A stretch of DNA of 64,000 nucleotides from Neobacillus ginsengisoli (GTDB lineage: Bacteria; Bacillota; Bacilli; Bacillales_B; DSM-18226), in assembly GCF_030813055.1 (NCBI RefSeq), contig NZ_JAUSTW010000003.1:558001-622000 (forward strand). Reading direction: 5' to 3'. This document shows, one piece after another, positions 1 through 7,455 of this stretch (the stretch's first letter is position 1; every line of letters starts with the position of its first letter). The notes beneath the pieces were generated by a model. It was not told the origin of the DNA and ran no database searches. It was given only the letters and a program-made list of their open reading frames with translations. Made by a program: the position numbers and the translations under genes.

Positions 1-450
1 CTGGTTATTTACCATTAATGGAAATATTCTATATTATAGCAGCTGATAAACAAAGGATGGCGTTCATATAATGAGCATAATACATCAGCTCCTTAATGAG
101 ATTATACGCAATTTCCAATAAGTGGTAAAATAATATTTAAATGACAAAGGGACAATCATCATAGGTTTGGCAAAATCAGCAATTTGCTTTATGAATTTCT
201 TAAAACCAACAGAAGCGTCTGCTTTTCATGCAAACGCCTCTTAGAGGGTAATGACAGATGTTGTTGCTTTGGTGGTAATAATAACATATGCACTCAGAAT
301 AAAAGGGAATGGACAAGTGCTGATTAAAGTAAATTAAATAGAGAAATGACAAAACAGCTTCTTTTCTATTAATGGACAAGCGTCCACACCCTGTTACAGA
401 ACCAATCATATTTTATCTAAAAGAATGAGTATGAAAGGAAGAAGAGGTCA
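1..450. other. No supported gene; intergenic or window-edge DNA
   Basis: AT-rich DNA without a reading frame that has both a plausible ribosome site and protein-like composition. A 69-codon leftward frame at 200-409 has no Shine-Dalgarno sequence and an unconvincing composition. An 8-bp imperfect hairpin (215-222 with 230-237) is visible but has no T-run on either strand, so I do not call it a terminator. Confidence 0.5.
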
Positions 451-840
451 TTGGTGGAGAATGATAATAAACCGAACCGAGAAGTTGACCGTTTCTCAAG
501 ATTTATGTTTGGAAACAGGAAATACAGAGAAACTTACAAATCAGTCGAAAATACTTTACATGAAGAGCCCGAACAAAAAGAGCAATCACTTTTCGATAGC
601 AGATCAAATCGGTCCGATGATTGGTTTTTCGGGATTAGGAGAAAGGAATCTGCGGCCAACACTCACACCACTCCAAATCAGATAGATAATTTTCTTAACA
701 ATGTGGATTATGATTTGCTTATGGAAACTATCGATATGTTTGTTACTACGTCTAAACAATTAAAACCATTATTTAAAGAATTCACCCCTCTTTTGCAGCG
801 ATTTAGTAAAAAATTCACCTCCAATGAAGATGAGGCCTAA
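451..840 (+). CDS. Hypothetical charged protein, 129 aa
   Basis: I do not recognise the family with confidence. The frame opens with TTG preceded by a purine-rich AAGGAAGAAGAGG ribosome site. The first 80 residues are rich in Arg, Lys, Glu, Asn and Ser and look disordered. The last 45 residues are predicted helical and amphipathic, around the motif LMETIDMFVTTSKQLKPLF. There is no signal peptide or membrane segment. This design (disordered head, short conserved helical tail) is common in small Bacillus spore or envelope proteins such as the YppG and YqfQ groups, but that is only an analogy. An overlapping 86-codon frame at 425-685 is judged a shadow. A terminator-like hairpin follows about 35 bases downstream. 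Confidence 0.6.
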   Translation: MVENDNKPNREVDRFSRFMFGNRKYRETYKSVENTLHEEPEQKEQSLFDSRSNRSDDWFFGIRRKESAANTHTTPNQIDNFLNNVDYDLLMETIDMFVTTSKQLKPLFKEFTPLLQRFSKKFTSNEDEA

Positions 841-875
841 AATATGTAACAGTTGTTTTAAAATGGAGAGAGTAG

Positions 876-907
876 AGAAAGGGATTGCCGAAGCAGTCCC
901 TTTCTTC
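876..907 (+). terminator. Rho-independent terminator-like hairpin after the 451 gene
   Basis: GGGATTGC pairs with GCAGTCCC around a CGAA loop, extended by GAAA/TTTC, and is followed by TTTCTTC. A near-identical hairpin plus tail recurs at 60824-60850 and, decayed, at 62335-62365. Confidence 0.55.
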
Positions 908-948
908 TACTCTTGCAACAGCTTGTTCAATAAAATGGATTTACATAA

Positions 949-980
949 CAAAAAAACTGCCGCAAGCGACAGCTTTTTTT
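949..980 (-). terminator. Terminator of the ycnI gene
   Basis: An imperfect hairpin, CTGcCGC/GCGaCAG, flanked by A7 and T7 tracts. On the minus strand it lies just past the ycnI stop codon and ends in a T7 run. It could also work on the plus strand. Confidence 0.7.
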
Positions 981-1014
981 CTTTATAAACGATTTTCTAC
1001 GTACACATAACAAC

Positions 1015-1635
1015 CTATTTTTTTCGAACTCCAAGGAAAATGGCTACGATTGAAAGTAGTGCAGAAAGTACTGATATGATAAGTGGTAGCGAACTTGTTC
1101 CTGTTGATGTAGAAACTGTATTTTGTTTTACATCCTGCTTAGTTGTCTGGTCAACTGCTGTATCTGAGACTATATTAGTGATTGAATGCGGTGTCTCTGA
1201 ACCTTGGTCCCCTGTCCATTCCACCACACTGCCATCTTTATAATATTGGTAAGCATCCCAAGCAGCTTTCGTTGCTTTGTCCGGATTTTTCGCAACAAAT
1301 ACAAAGCGTTGGAATTGATCAGGCAAAATGCCTTGTCCAGTCGTTTCAAATGTAATTGACGTTACCTTGCCATCAGAACCTTTTTGTGTTGTAAAATTCC
1401 ATCCTGCAAGCGGTTCGAACGAATCAAAATCTAAACCGGAAGGTATTTTTATCGTAAACTTAGTAGTAGGCACATCCTTTTCGGAAGGAACTTTTACGGT
1501 ATACGTTTCCTCTTCTCCAGTTGTGGAAGTTTTTGGAGTCACCTCAACATGAGCACTAGCAATACTACCAAACAAAAATAAACCTAATAGGGTTGGTAAA
1601 AAAACTCTCGATATTTTTTTAATAGTATGTTTCAT
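1015..1635 (-). CDS. ycnI: YcnI-family (DUF1775) exported copper-binding protein
   Basis: 206-aa secreted, membrane-anchored protein of the YcnI/DUF1775 family, which binds Cu(II) outside the cell. Visible parts: a signal peptide ending FGSIASA, a mature N-terminus starting AHVEV whose histidine is the known copper ligand of the family, an immunoglobulin-like domain with the conserved AGWNFTTQ and QRFVFVAKNP segments, then a Ser/Thr linker, one C-terminal membrane helix and a basic end (GVRKK). Two in-frame ATGs exist; the second (1635) is 7 bases from AAGGGG while the first (1641) is only one base away, so I use the second. In B. subtilis ycnI sits with the copper genes ycnJ and ycnK; here it stands alone. 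Confidence 0.9.
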   Translation of the reverse strand: MKHTIKKISRVFLPTLLGLFLFGSIASAHVEVTPKTSTTGEEETYTVKVPSEKDVPTTKFTIKIPSGLDFDSFEPLAGWNFTTQKGSDGKVTSITFETTGQGILPDQFQRFVFVAKNPDKATKAAWDAYQYYKDGSVVEWTGDQGSETPHSITNIVSDTAVDQTTKQDVKQNTVSTSTGTSSLPLIISVLSALLSIVAIFLGVRKK

Positions 1636-1927
1636 TTTCATTCCCCTTTAACTAAAGCTTGGCTTCACCATAATATTAACTTAAAACATGAAAAGAACAT
1701 AAACAATATATAAATGTGAATAATTTGTGAAAAACGTGTTAAAAAGTAACATTTTTTCACAACAAAAAGTCATTCAACTCTTGTTCAACTACATTGCCCC
1801 TTTTGTTTCACAACACATGACAAAGAACTCGGAATTTCTCCAAGCTCTTTTTATAGTCAATTACTATGTAATTTTGTGGGATTTGACTTGTTTTTTCTGC
1901 GTTGCATCTCAAGTTAATACAATTATA

Positions 1928-2098
1928 TTATTGACCGGATTGTTCCGTACCTTGATCAAATGACGGAGTAGAACCATTGTCTTCATTCAGTTGCGTATTA
2001 GCTTCAGTTTTCTTTTCATTTGAACTACAACCTGAGGCAACACCTATTAACATGAAAGACGCCATTAATGTTAAAAGCCATTTTTTAAGATCTTTCAT
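1928..2098 (-). CDS. Small lipoprotein, 56 aa
   Basis: Short exported lipoprotein of unknown role. From the chosen ATG (AAGGAGG nine bases upstream) it has a lysine-rich start, a hydrophobic stretch, the lipobox LIGVASGC with the acylated cysteine near residue 24, and then only about 32 hydrophilic residues rich in Glu, Asn, Thr and Gln. A longer reading frame starts nine codons earlier but has no ribosome site. Many Bacillus genomes carry such minimal lipoproteins of unassigned function. Confidence 0.75.
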   Translation of the reverse strand: MKDLKKWLLTLMASFMLIGVASGCSSNEKKTEANTQLNEDNGSTPSFDQGTEQSGQ

Positions 2099-2420
2099 CT
2101 TCCAATTCCTCCTTGATTGTTCCAAAAAGATTACAATCTCAGCATACAGGAATTCTTTAAAAAAACACCCATTCTTTATCTAAATTTACAAACAATTTAA
2201 AATATTTATAGAAATTTAGCAATAGTTCTAAATTTTTTAGTTCTTTCACCCCTTTTAAAAATGAACCTTGTTTAAAAGCTGAAAGAAGTTTAAGAATGCT
2301 AAGGATTTTAACCTTCTTAAAACGGGTTGTATGTAATTTATCCCAACAATCGGCTTTTTAAACGTTTATTTATTATCGCATCTAATTCTTGATTTACAAC
2401 GGGTTGCATAATTATATACA

Positions 2421-2558
2421 ATGCAGTCAAACCATGCGCGATCTAAAAGGGGAGTGCATGTCATTACTCACGAATTTCATCATAAGGGACAAATAGTAGC
2501 TATGGCACGCAAGATGGGATATGTACCTCCAAATACAGATGTATTAGGAACAGATTAG
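2421..2558 (+). pseudogene. 3' remnant of a DinB-family (YfiT/DinB four-helix) gene
   Basis: The frame ends in a 45-residue stretch containing HVITHEFHHKGQIVAMARKMGY. The segment HEFHHKGQI is the hallmark C-terminal metal-binding motif of DinB-superfamily four-helix-bundle enzymes, normally about 150-170 aa. Only the last quarter survives; the upstream DNA is AT-rich and has no matching frame or ribosome site. It is therefore read as a decayed, 5'-deleted gene. Confidence 0.7.
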
Positions 2559-2637
2559 AGGAATTTCCGTTTGAGTAAAAAGCAGGCAAAAATTTGTTTA
2601 TAAAGGTATAAGAATTAATCACTATTTATACGCAAAA

Positions 2638-2663
2638 GAGGGTGCCCGTCTTGGAACACCCTC
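2638..2663 (-). terminator. Terminator of the SPFH gene at 2712
   Basis: GAGGGTG pairs with CACCCTC over a 12-base loop. On the minus strand it is followed by TTTTG and lies about 50 bases past the stop codon. Confidence 0.75.
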
Positions 2664-2711
2664 CATAGTATATTACAAACTAGGTACGGAAATTTTTTCA
2701 CACCTGCATAA

Positions 2712-3515
2712 TTATTTTCCTGATAGTCCATTTACGTCAATAAATGGAGTCGCACCACTTGTAACACTTGGCAGGTGTCCATCCCATTTTTCCAAAGCCT
2801 TTTCTTGCACTTCAATTTGTTTTAATTGGATTAACTCCGGTGTTACTTCCTGCTTTTTCAATTTCAAAGCTTCCGCTTCGGCACCAGCTTGCGCGATTTG
2901 CTGCTGTGCCTCGATTTTAATTCGATCCAGATCCCTTTGTGCTTTTAGGGCGTTTTGTTCGGCCGTTTGTTTGGCTTCGATGGCTTTATTGAATTCCTCG
3001 CTAAAGGCAAATTCTTTAATATTAATATCTTCCAGTTTCATATAGTATTTTGTTAATTTAACTTTGAGCATATCTTTTACTTCCGCGGAAACCTCGGGAC
3101 GTTTGGAAATTAATTCTTCGGCTGTGTACTTAGCCGTTACGGCTTTTAATGATTCTGCAATCGCCGGGTCCACAATCCGTGAACGATAATCTAATCCGAT
3201 ATTTTGATAAAGTTTATTAACCGCTTCGGGATCAACAGAGTAGTTGACGGCAACCGTTGTTGTGACCGTTTGAAGATCCTTTGACGCAGCCGTTTGAGCA
3301 CTTTCTTCTTTTTGTACCCGGACTTCAATCGGTTGAACAGATTGTATAAACGGAATTTTAAAATGAAAACCTTCACTTAAAATGGTCGGTTTAACTGCAC
3401 CTAATTGTAAAAGAACACCTCGATAACCAGATTGAACGGTTGTAACGGAAGAAAAAATAAGAAATATCACGACAATCCCAATAAAACCGCCAATAATCGA
3501 TTTCGCGTATTTCAT
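2712..3515 (-). CDS. Prohibitin/SPFH-domain membrane protein
   Basis: 267-aa member of the SPFH (stomatin/prohibitin/flotillin) superfamily, close to bacterial prohibitin homologues. These proteins are anchored by one N-terminal helix and form large ring assemblies at the membrane. Visible: a membrane helix at residues 5-25, the SPFH start VQSGYRGVLLQLGAV, the prohibitin-like segment IVDPAIAESLKAVTAKYTAEEL, then a coiled-coil region rich in Glu, Ala and Gln (about 165-225) and the C-terminal motif KWDGHLPSV typical of prohibitins. Monocistronic: its own terminator follows and a 400-base gap precedes it. A second, more divergent SPFH gene lies at 60901. Cellular role here is unknown. Confidence 0.88.
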   Translation of the reverse strand: MKYAKSIIGGFIGIVVIFLIFSSVTTVQSGYRGVLLQLGAVKPTILSEGFHFKIPFIQSVQPIEVRVQKEESAQTAASKDLQTVTTTVAVNYSVDPEAVNKLYQNIGLDYRSRIVDPAIAESLKAVTAKYTAEELISKRPEVSAEVKDMLKVKLTKYYMKLEDINIKEFAFSEEFNKAIEAKQTAEQNALKAQRDLDRIKIEAQQQIAQAGAEAEALKLKKQEVTPELIQLKQIEVQEKALEKWDGHLPSVTSGATPFIDVNGLSGK

Positions 3516-3929
3516 TCCATACCCCTCCCTTTAGTAATCTGATCAGCTCTTTTGTAAAAGATTATTGCAATCCTCAATAAATTGCACAGCTTTTTCTTGA
3601 TTCGCGGATAATATTCGGCTTTTCGTTGAATCATGTTCCCATTATAGAAAGAAGAAGGAAGTGCTTGGTTAGAATCCACCACCAAATTGATACATTAATA
3701 TGCAATGAATACTTATCCGAGTACGCACTTTTACAAAGATGAAAAATGGGTCAACTTTTTATAATTTTAGCCATTTAGAAAGCTCCCATTTCCTTCGTAA
3801 CAATCTGTTCAAAACTTATTTACAAATATGTGAAACAATGAACAAATTACGCTCAATTCAAGATAAAAGGATTATAATAGCAATGTAATCAAGTTAATAA
3901 TAAAACTTTTTCACAAAGGAGTCTTTTAT
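3516..3929. other. Divergent intergenic region between the SPFH and doxX genes
   Basis: Carries the promoters of two divergent genes. A TATAAT lies at about 3875-3880, some 50 bases before the doxX start, but no convincing -35 box at the right distance. No hairpin or coding remnant is evident. Confidence 0.4.
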
Positions 3930-4442
3930 ATGTTTAACCAATTTTTAAGACAGAACAAAGTGGCTTCTGCTATTCTTACCGTCTTGCGCTTATATCTCGG
4001 ATATGAATGGCTAACAGCCGGTCTCCACAAACTTACAAGCGGTTTTGATGCTTCCGGATTTCTAAAAGGCGCAATCGCGAATCCTGTGAAAGGTCCGGAT
4101 GGCAGCATGGTCTATGCCACTTATGTCGGATTCCTAAAACACATTGCCTTACCAAACGCTCACATCTTTAATACCATTATTCCGTTAGGTGAATTCCTTG
4201 TCGGTCTTGGACTCATTCTTGGATGCTTAACAACAGCGGCGATGTTCTTCGGCTTAGTCATGAACTTCTCTTATGTGATGGCCGGTACTGTGTCTACTAA
4301 CCCGCTTGATATTTTACTAGGTGTGATCATTATTGCTGCCGGATACAACGCTGGCCGAATTGGTCTTGACCGTTGGGTCGTTCCATTCATTCATAAAACT
4401 GCCGCTAAAGGAAACAAAGCAGCAAACAACAATAGGGCTTAA
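3930..4442 (+). CDS. DoxX-family integral membrane protein
   Basis: 170-aa membrane protein of the DoxX family, with four hydrophobic segments at about residues 12-30, 70-95, 100-125 and 128-150. Family features visible are the first-helix pattern LRLYLGYEWLTAGLHKL, GEFLVGLGLILG in the second half and LDILLGVIIIAAGYNAGR near the end. DoxX was named from the thiosulfate:quinone oxidoreductase of Acidianus, but most bacterial members have no assigned substrate. Ribosome site AAAGGAG precedes the ATG by about nine bases. It is followed at once by a strong terminator and is not in an operon. The loop ANPVKGPDGSMVYATY before the second helix is typical of the longer DoxX subgroup. Confidence 0.82.
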   Translation: MFNQFLRQNKVASAILTVLRLYLGYEWLTAGLHKLTSGFDASGFLKGAIANPVKGPDGSMVYATYVGFLKHIALPNAHIFNTIIPLGEFLVGLGLILGCLTTAAMFFGLVMNFSYVMAGTVSTNPLDILLGVIIIAAGYNAGRIGLDRWVVPFIHKTAAKGNKAANNNRA

Positions 4443-4445
4443 CAC

Positions 4446-4487
4446 AAAAGGACCTCATTCCTGGACGTTCAGGAATGAGGTCCTTTT
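4446..4487 (+). terminator. Strong terminator of doxX
   Basis: An 18-bp perfect stem (AAAAGGACCTCATTCCTG with its complement) with a GACGTT loop, followed by T5CT4. It has eliminated the 3' half of the arsI remnant on the other strand. Confidence 0.92.
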
Positions 4488-4619
4488 TCTTTTAACTGTA
4501 AATCGGCCGAAACAAAGTGTATCCAGCTTTACTTTTACTGGTTTCGGATTAAATACTTTAGTATAAAATTCAATCGACTTATCTAAATCAATGACATTTA
4601 TCCCAACATGCATTTTCAT
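4455..4619 (-). pseudogene. 5' stump of an ArsI/CadI-type dioxygenase (C-As lyase) gene
   Basis: From an ATG with GGAGG close upstream the frame reads MKMHVGINVIDLDKSIEFY then TKVFNPKPVKVKLD, the N-terminus of the vicinal-oxygen-chelate enzymes annotated ArsI/CadI (typically 130-160 aa, with the first metal-ligand histidine in HVGINV). After about 42 residues similarity stops and the frame runs into the doxX terminator hairpin and a stop codon. The ribosome site and start are intact, so a 3' deletion is the simplest explanation. It lies divergent from arsR at 4803 with an ArsR-type operator between them, so it was probably once arsenic-regulated. ArsI cleaves the carbon-arsenic bond of methylarsenite; this copy cannot. 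Confidence 0.75.
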
Positions 4620-4644
4620 CTTAAACCCTCCAAACGTCTATTAA

Positions 4645-4660
4645 ATCAAATAAATTTGAT
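4645..4660. promoter_or_regulatory. ArsR operator candidate 1
   Basis: ATCAAAT-AA-ATTTGAT, a perfect 7-bp dyad with a 2-base centre, directly upstream of the arsI stump and divergent from arsR. The same half-sites recur at 4708-4723 and 4767-4782. Confidence 0.7.
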
Positions 4661-4707
4661 TTTATAATCTAAGTATATTAGCAAGTTTTCCTAATTATAA
4701 CCACTAA

Positions 4708-4723
4708 ATCAATTTTTTTTGAT
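4708..4723. promoter_or_regulatory. ArsR operator candidate 2
   Basis: ATCAA and TTTGAT half-sites in a 16-base frame of the same size as candidate 1. It ends nine bases before the -35 box of the arsR promoter. Confidence 0.55.
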
Positions 4724-4731
4724 AAAGGCGA

Positions 4732-4760
4732 TTGACATATAAAAATATTGGATATATGAT
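4732..4760 (+). promoter_or_regulatory. Sigma-A promoter of arsR
   Basis: Consensus TTGACA (4732-4737), a 17-base spacer and TATGAT (4755-4760), about 42 bases before the arsR start. Operators flank it on both sides. Confidence 0.85.
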
Positions 4761-4766
4761 AAATGC

Positions 4767-4782
4767 ATCAAGATTATTTGAT
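4767..4782. promoter_or_regulatory. ArsR operator candidate 3
   Basis: ATCAAGATTATTTGAT, the same 16-base spacing as the other two sites, beginning seven bases after the -10 box and so covering the transcription start. It is well placed for autorepression. Confidence 0.7.
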
Positions 4783-4802
4783 TTATAAAGTAGGTGAAAA
4801 AA

Positions 4803-5129
4803 ATGAAAGAAGAAATTCAATTACAAGACCTAACATTAGAAAAAGTATTTGAAGAATATGAGTTAAAATTTAAAGCAATTGCAGATAAAAAGAGACTTCA
4901 AATCATGAATATTCTAACTCAAAAAGGGGCTATGTGTGTTTGTGATCTTGCCCCAATGCTGGATATGGCTCAATCAAAGCTATCCTATCATTTAAAGATT
5001 TTATTAGATGCCAATATTATAACAAAAGAAACACGAGGAACATGGAGTTATTATGATCTAAATCAAGAAGAACTCAATCATTTGTTATCCCATGAACTTT
5101 GTTGCATATTCAAGCCGACCTGCTGCTAA
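4803..5129 (+). CDS. arsR: ArsR-family metalloregulator
   Basis: 108-aa winged-helix repressor of the ArsR/SmtB family, which leaves DNA when arsenite or a soft metal binds. Visible: the N-terminal helix FKAIADKKRLQIMNIL, the metal-site sequence MCVCDLAPML in the alpha-3 position (the classical CVC arsenite motif), recognition helix AQSKLSYHLKIL and wing TRGTWSYYDL. The C-terminus adds CC and TCC cysteines (HELCCIFKPTCC), a further thiol site seen in some ArsR types. A GTG lies three codons upstream, but AGGTG sits six bases before the ATG, so I use ATG 4803. It has its own promoter and operators and is convergent with the second arsenic operon. Confidence 0.92.
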   Translation: MKEEIQLQDLTLEKVFEEYELKFKAIADKKRLQIMNILTQKGAMCVCDLAPMLDMAQSKLSYHLKILLDANIITKETRGTWSYYDLNQEELNHLLSHELCCIFKPTCC

Positions 5130-5199
5130 ATTTTTTTAAAGTAATCATCTCTATTAAAATTGAATATAAAAATTTGCTTATATAAACAGTAAAGGTGAT

Positions 5200-5223
5200 G
5201 CCAAGAGTCAAGATACTCTTGGC
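5200..5223 (+). terminator. Terminator between arsR and arsC
   Basis: GCCAAGAGT/ACTCTTGGC, 9 bp perfect with a six-base loop, then TATTTATTT on the plus strand. The T-run is imperfect, and the minus strand has none, so it serves arsR best. Confidence 0.6.
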
Positions 5224-5233
5224 TATTTATTTC

Positions 5234-5653
5234 TTACTCGCCAGTTTCTGCAAAATGCTTAATGCGATCACCGATTTCATCACGGACACGTTGGAAGAAT
5301 GCCCATTTTTCTTTATCTGTTCCTTGTGCTTTTGCCGGGTCATCAAATCCCCAGTGTACTCGTTTTACTTTTGGTGGTGTAATTGGACACTTATCAGCTG
5401 CGTCTCCACATAACGTTACAACCAAATCAGCATTGTTTAAATATTCAGGATCGATAATATCAGATGTATGATTTGAAATGTCGATTCCAGCTTCTTTCAT
5501 CGCTTTTACAGCATTTGGGTTTAATCCGTGAGCTTCAATACCGGCACTGCGTACTTCCCACTCGTCACCTAAATGTTTTTTTGCCCATCCTTCTGCCATT
5601 TGGCTTCTGCAAGAATTTCCTGTACATAAGAAGTAAAGTTTCTTTTTAGACAT
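5234..5653 (-). CDS. arsC: Thioredoxin-coupled arsenate reductase ArsC
   Basis: 139-aa arsenate reductase with the low-molecular-weight phosphatase fold, reducing As(V) to As(III) with electrons from thioredoxin. All catalytic elements are present: the CX5R loop CTGNSCR with Cys10 and Arg16, the redox pair Cys82 and Cys89 in [10 protein letters not shown], and Asp-Pro in GFDDPAKA. Length equals the B. subtilis and pI258 enzymes. It is the last gene of a leftward three-gene operon (arsR, aquaporin, arsC), starting 12 bases after the aquaporin stop codon. No ArsB or Acr3 pump follows, so the arsenite produced must leave through the neighbouring channel. Confidence 0.96.
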   Translation of the reverse strand: MSKKKLYFLCTGNSCRSQMAEGWAKKHLGDEWEVRSAGIEAHGLNPNAVKAMKEAGIDISNHTSDIIDPEYLNNADLVVTLCGDAADKCPITPPKVKRVHWGFDDPAKAQGTDKEKWAFFQRVRDEIGDRIKHFAETGE

Positions 5654-5665
5654 GACTATTCTCCT

Positions 5666-6307
5666 TTAATCTTCGTGTAGTAGTTTATAAATAACCGCCG
5701 CACAACTTGCTCCTAAAATAGTTGCGACAATATACACCCATAAATATTGAGTTGTTCCTGATACAATGGCGGGGCCAATGGATCTGGCAGGATTCATCGA
5801 AGCACCGCAGATTGGACCTGCAAACATGGCTTCTAAGCCGACTGTTGCACCAATAGCAATTCCTGCAAAGGATTTTACCGCTTTTCCATGGACCGCTGAC
5901 CCGAAAATAACCATCATCAAGAAAAATGTAAGGATAAATTCCAATACAAACGATTGTCCCCATGAACCTCTCGGTAAGGTGGTTCCGAGTGTTGCAACAT
6001 TTCCAAATAAACATAATAACGTTGCACTCGCTGCAATCCCTGCAATGACTTGAATACTAATATAGTTAAGTGCTTCCTTCTTATTTATATCCCCATGAAT
6101 TAAAAACCCAATGGTAACAGCTGGATTGAAGTGAGCACCGGAAAGGTGACCAAACGTGAAAATTAATGCCATTACCACCAGCCCAAATGTAAGGGCTACA
6201 CCTACATGAGTTAAACTTTTCGTAATCGAATCTATTACTACTGCACCCGTTCCCGCAAAAACCAGAAAGTAGGTTCCTAAAAATTCGCTGATTAACTTTT
6301 TTTTCAT
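5666..6307 (-). CDS. Aquaglyceroporin (MIP family) in an arsenic operon, AqpS-like
   Basis: 213-aa major intrinsic protein with six membrane helices and both NPA boxes: HFNPAVT (NPA at 61-63) and MNPARS (172-174, followed by the selectivity-filter arginine 175). It is shorter than GlpF (about 280 aa) and lacks the long glycerol-facilitator loop. Its place between arsR and arsC, where arsB or acr3 normally sits, matches the Sinorhizobium meliloti aqpS-arsC arrangement. There arsenate is taken up by phosphate transporters, reduced by ArsC, and As(OH)3 flows out down its gradient through the channel. That role here is inferred from context; water or glycerol conductance cannot be excluded. Confidence 0.88.
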   Translation of the reverse strand: MKKKLISEFLGTYFLVFAGTGAVVIDSITKSLTHVGVALTFGLVVMALIFTFGHLSGAHFNPAVTIGFLIHGDINKKEALNYISIQVIAGIAASATLLCLFGNVATLGTTLPRGSWGQSFVLEFILTFFLMMVIFGSAVHGKAVKSFAGIAIGATVGLEAMFAGPICGASMNPARSIGPAIVSGTTQYLWVYIVATILGASCAAVIYKLLHED

Positions 6308-6338
6308 TCTGTTCTAATCCCCTCGTTGATTCATATGC

Positions 6339-6686
6339 TTAACAACCACAACGAAGCGTAGGATTGCTTTTTTCAATCTGTTTGATTTTCTCTGTCTGAA
6401 CTGGCACATGCTCTAAAACGTCTTCTATAAGTCCATATAAATCACTTTGTGAATTCAAGGAATAATAGATCCACTGACCTCTGCGATCCTCTTTAACTAC
6501 CCCTAAATCCTTCAGTTTTCGAAGATGCTGACTGATAGACGGCTGACTCATATCAAACACTTCGAAAAATTCACACACACAACATTCTCTTTGTTTTAAA
6601 ATGGCCACAATAGTTAAGCGTGTTTTATCCCCTAATAATTTTAAAACGTTGGCAGCTTGTTCTATTTCAACTATTGATTCCAACAT
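6339..6686 (-). CDS. arsR: ArsR-family repressor of the aquaporin-arsC operon
   Basis: 115-aa ArsR/SmtB repressor. Visible: LLGDKTRLTIVAIL helix, metal motif ECCVCEFFEV (vicinal cysteines in the alpha-3 region), recognition helix QPSISQHLRKL and wing DRRGQWIYYSL, with a C-terminal CGC. A GTG start three codons earlier is possible, but AGGTG lies six bases before the ATG at 6686, the same arrangement as in the other arsR. First gene of the leftward operon, 31 bases before the aquaporin. The two ArsR proteins differ clearly and their upstream dyads differ too (ATCAAAT/ATTTGAT against ATAAGTA/TACTTAT), so they probably control separate units. Confidence 0.92.
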   Translation of the reverse strand: MLESIVEIEQAANVLKLLGDKTRLTIVAILKQRECCVCEFFEVFDMSQPSISQHLRKLKDLGVVKEDRRGQWIYYSLNSQSDLYGLIEDVLEHVPVQTEKIKQIEKSNPTLRCGC

Positions 6687-6710
6687 ATCGGACACCTACT
6701 TAAATATAAT

Positions 6711-6734
6711 ATAAGTAAATAATAATATACTTAT
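6711..6734. promoter_or_regulatory. Operator candidate of the arsR-aquaporin-arsC operon
   Basis: ATAAGTA and TACTTAT form a perfect 7-bp inverted repeat separated by ten A/T bases, 25-48 bases upstream of the arsR start. Size and position fit ArsR/SmtB operators. Confidence 0.5.
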
Positions 6735-6957
6735 TTAAATTCCATGTAATATATAGTGTTCTAATTTTCCGTTGATTCAACAAAATTTATACATATCTTC
6801 ACAGATTTCTATTCACATTCTCATCATTTAATGCAAATTGATACATAACTATTTGCTTATATATTAAAACTGTAAATAATTTAATGCAAGTACTCTATTG
6901 TAAAGTTAGTGTAAATAAAAAGATTGATAACCGAAGCTATCAATCAATATTTGGAGA

Positions 6958-7455
6958 TTACAATAATTTTTCCATTGCCATAACATCAACAAAATTCCCA
7001 TCTAGCATCCCCTGATTTTTAAATACACCTACTTCTCGAAAACCCATTTTTTTATACAAACCTTGACCTAATTGATTAAATGGGAACGTAAACAGTACCA
7101 TTTTATGAAAACCATTTTCTTTGGAAAGGAATTCGAGTTCTGTCAGTAATTTCCTTCCAATTCCCTTTCCTCTATATTCCTTGCAAATATAAACGGATAG
7201 ATCAGCCACTCCATCATAGGCACACCGATTATTGTATTGGTTTAGAGAAGCCCACCCAACAATTTGTCCAGCATGTTCAGCTACAATTACTTTATATCGA
7301 CCGTTATGCTTATTAAACCATTCCTTCATATAGGAGTAATCTTTTATTTCTGTTTCAAGGGTTGCAATCCTATCTTCGATGCCTTGATTGTAAATAGTTA
7401 GGATGGACTTAATATCCGTCTCGTTTGATATTCTTATATTTATATCCTTCAACAT
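6958..7455 (-). CDS. GNAT N-acetyltransferase, ArsN1-like (arsinothricin/phosphinothricin resistance type)
   Basis: 165-aa acetyltransferase of the GNAT fold. It carries IYNQGIEDRIATLETE near the N-terminus, the central VADLSVYI strand, the acetyl-CoA loop EYRGKGIGRKLL and the C-terminal YKKMGFREVGVF followed by QGMLDGNFVDVMAMEKLL. The combination is typical of the ArsN1/Pat group, which acetylates the amino group of arsinothricin or phosphinothricin. I chose the ATG at 7455 because AGAAGGAGG precedes it by seven bases; the frame extends further but without a ribosome site. Its place beside the arsenic operon favours the arsinothricin role; substrate is not provable from sequence. Confidence 0.8.
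   Translation of the reverse strand: MLKDINIRISNETDIKSILTIYNQGIEDRIATLETEIKDYSYMKEWFNKHNGRYKVIVAEHAGQIVGWASLNQYNNRCAYDGVADLSVYICKEYRGKGIGRKLLTELEFLSKENGFHKMVLFTFPFNQLGQGLYKKMGFREVGVFKNQGMLDGNFVDVMAMEKLL

Noticed and set aside
200..409. 69-codon leftward frame
   Set aside because: No ribosome site, no recognisable motif, composition typical of chance frames in AT-rich DNA.
1727..1963. 78-codon rightward frame between ycnI and the small lipoprotein
   Set aside because: Lacks a ribosome site and has an unconvincing composition; it overlaps the end of the leftward lipoprotein gene.
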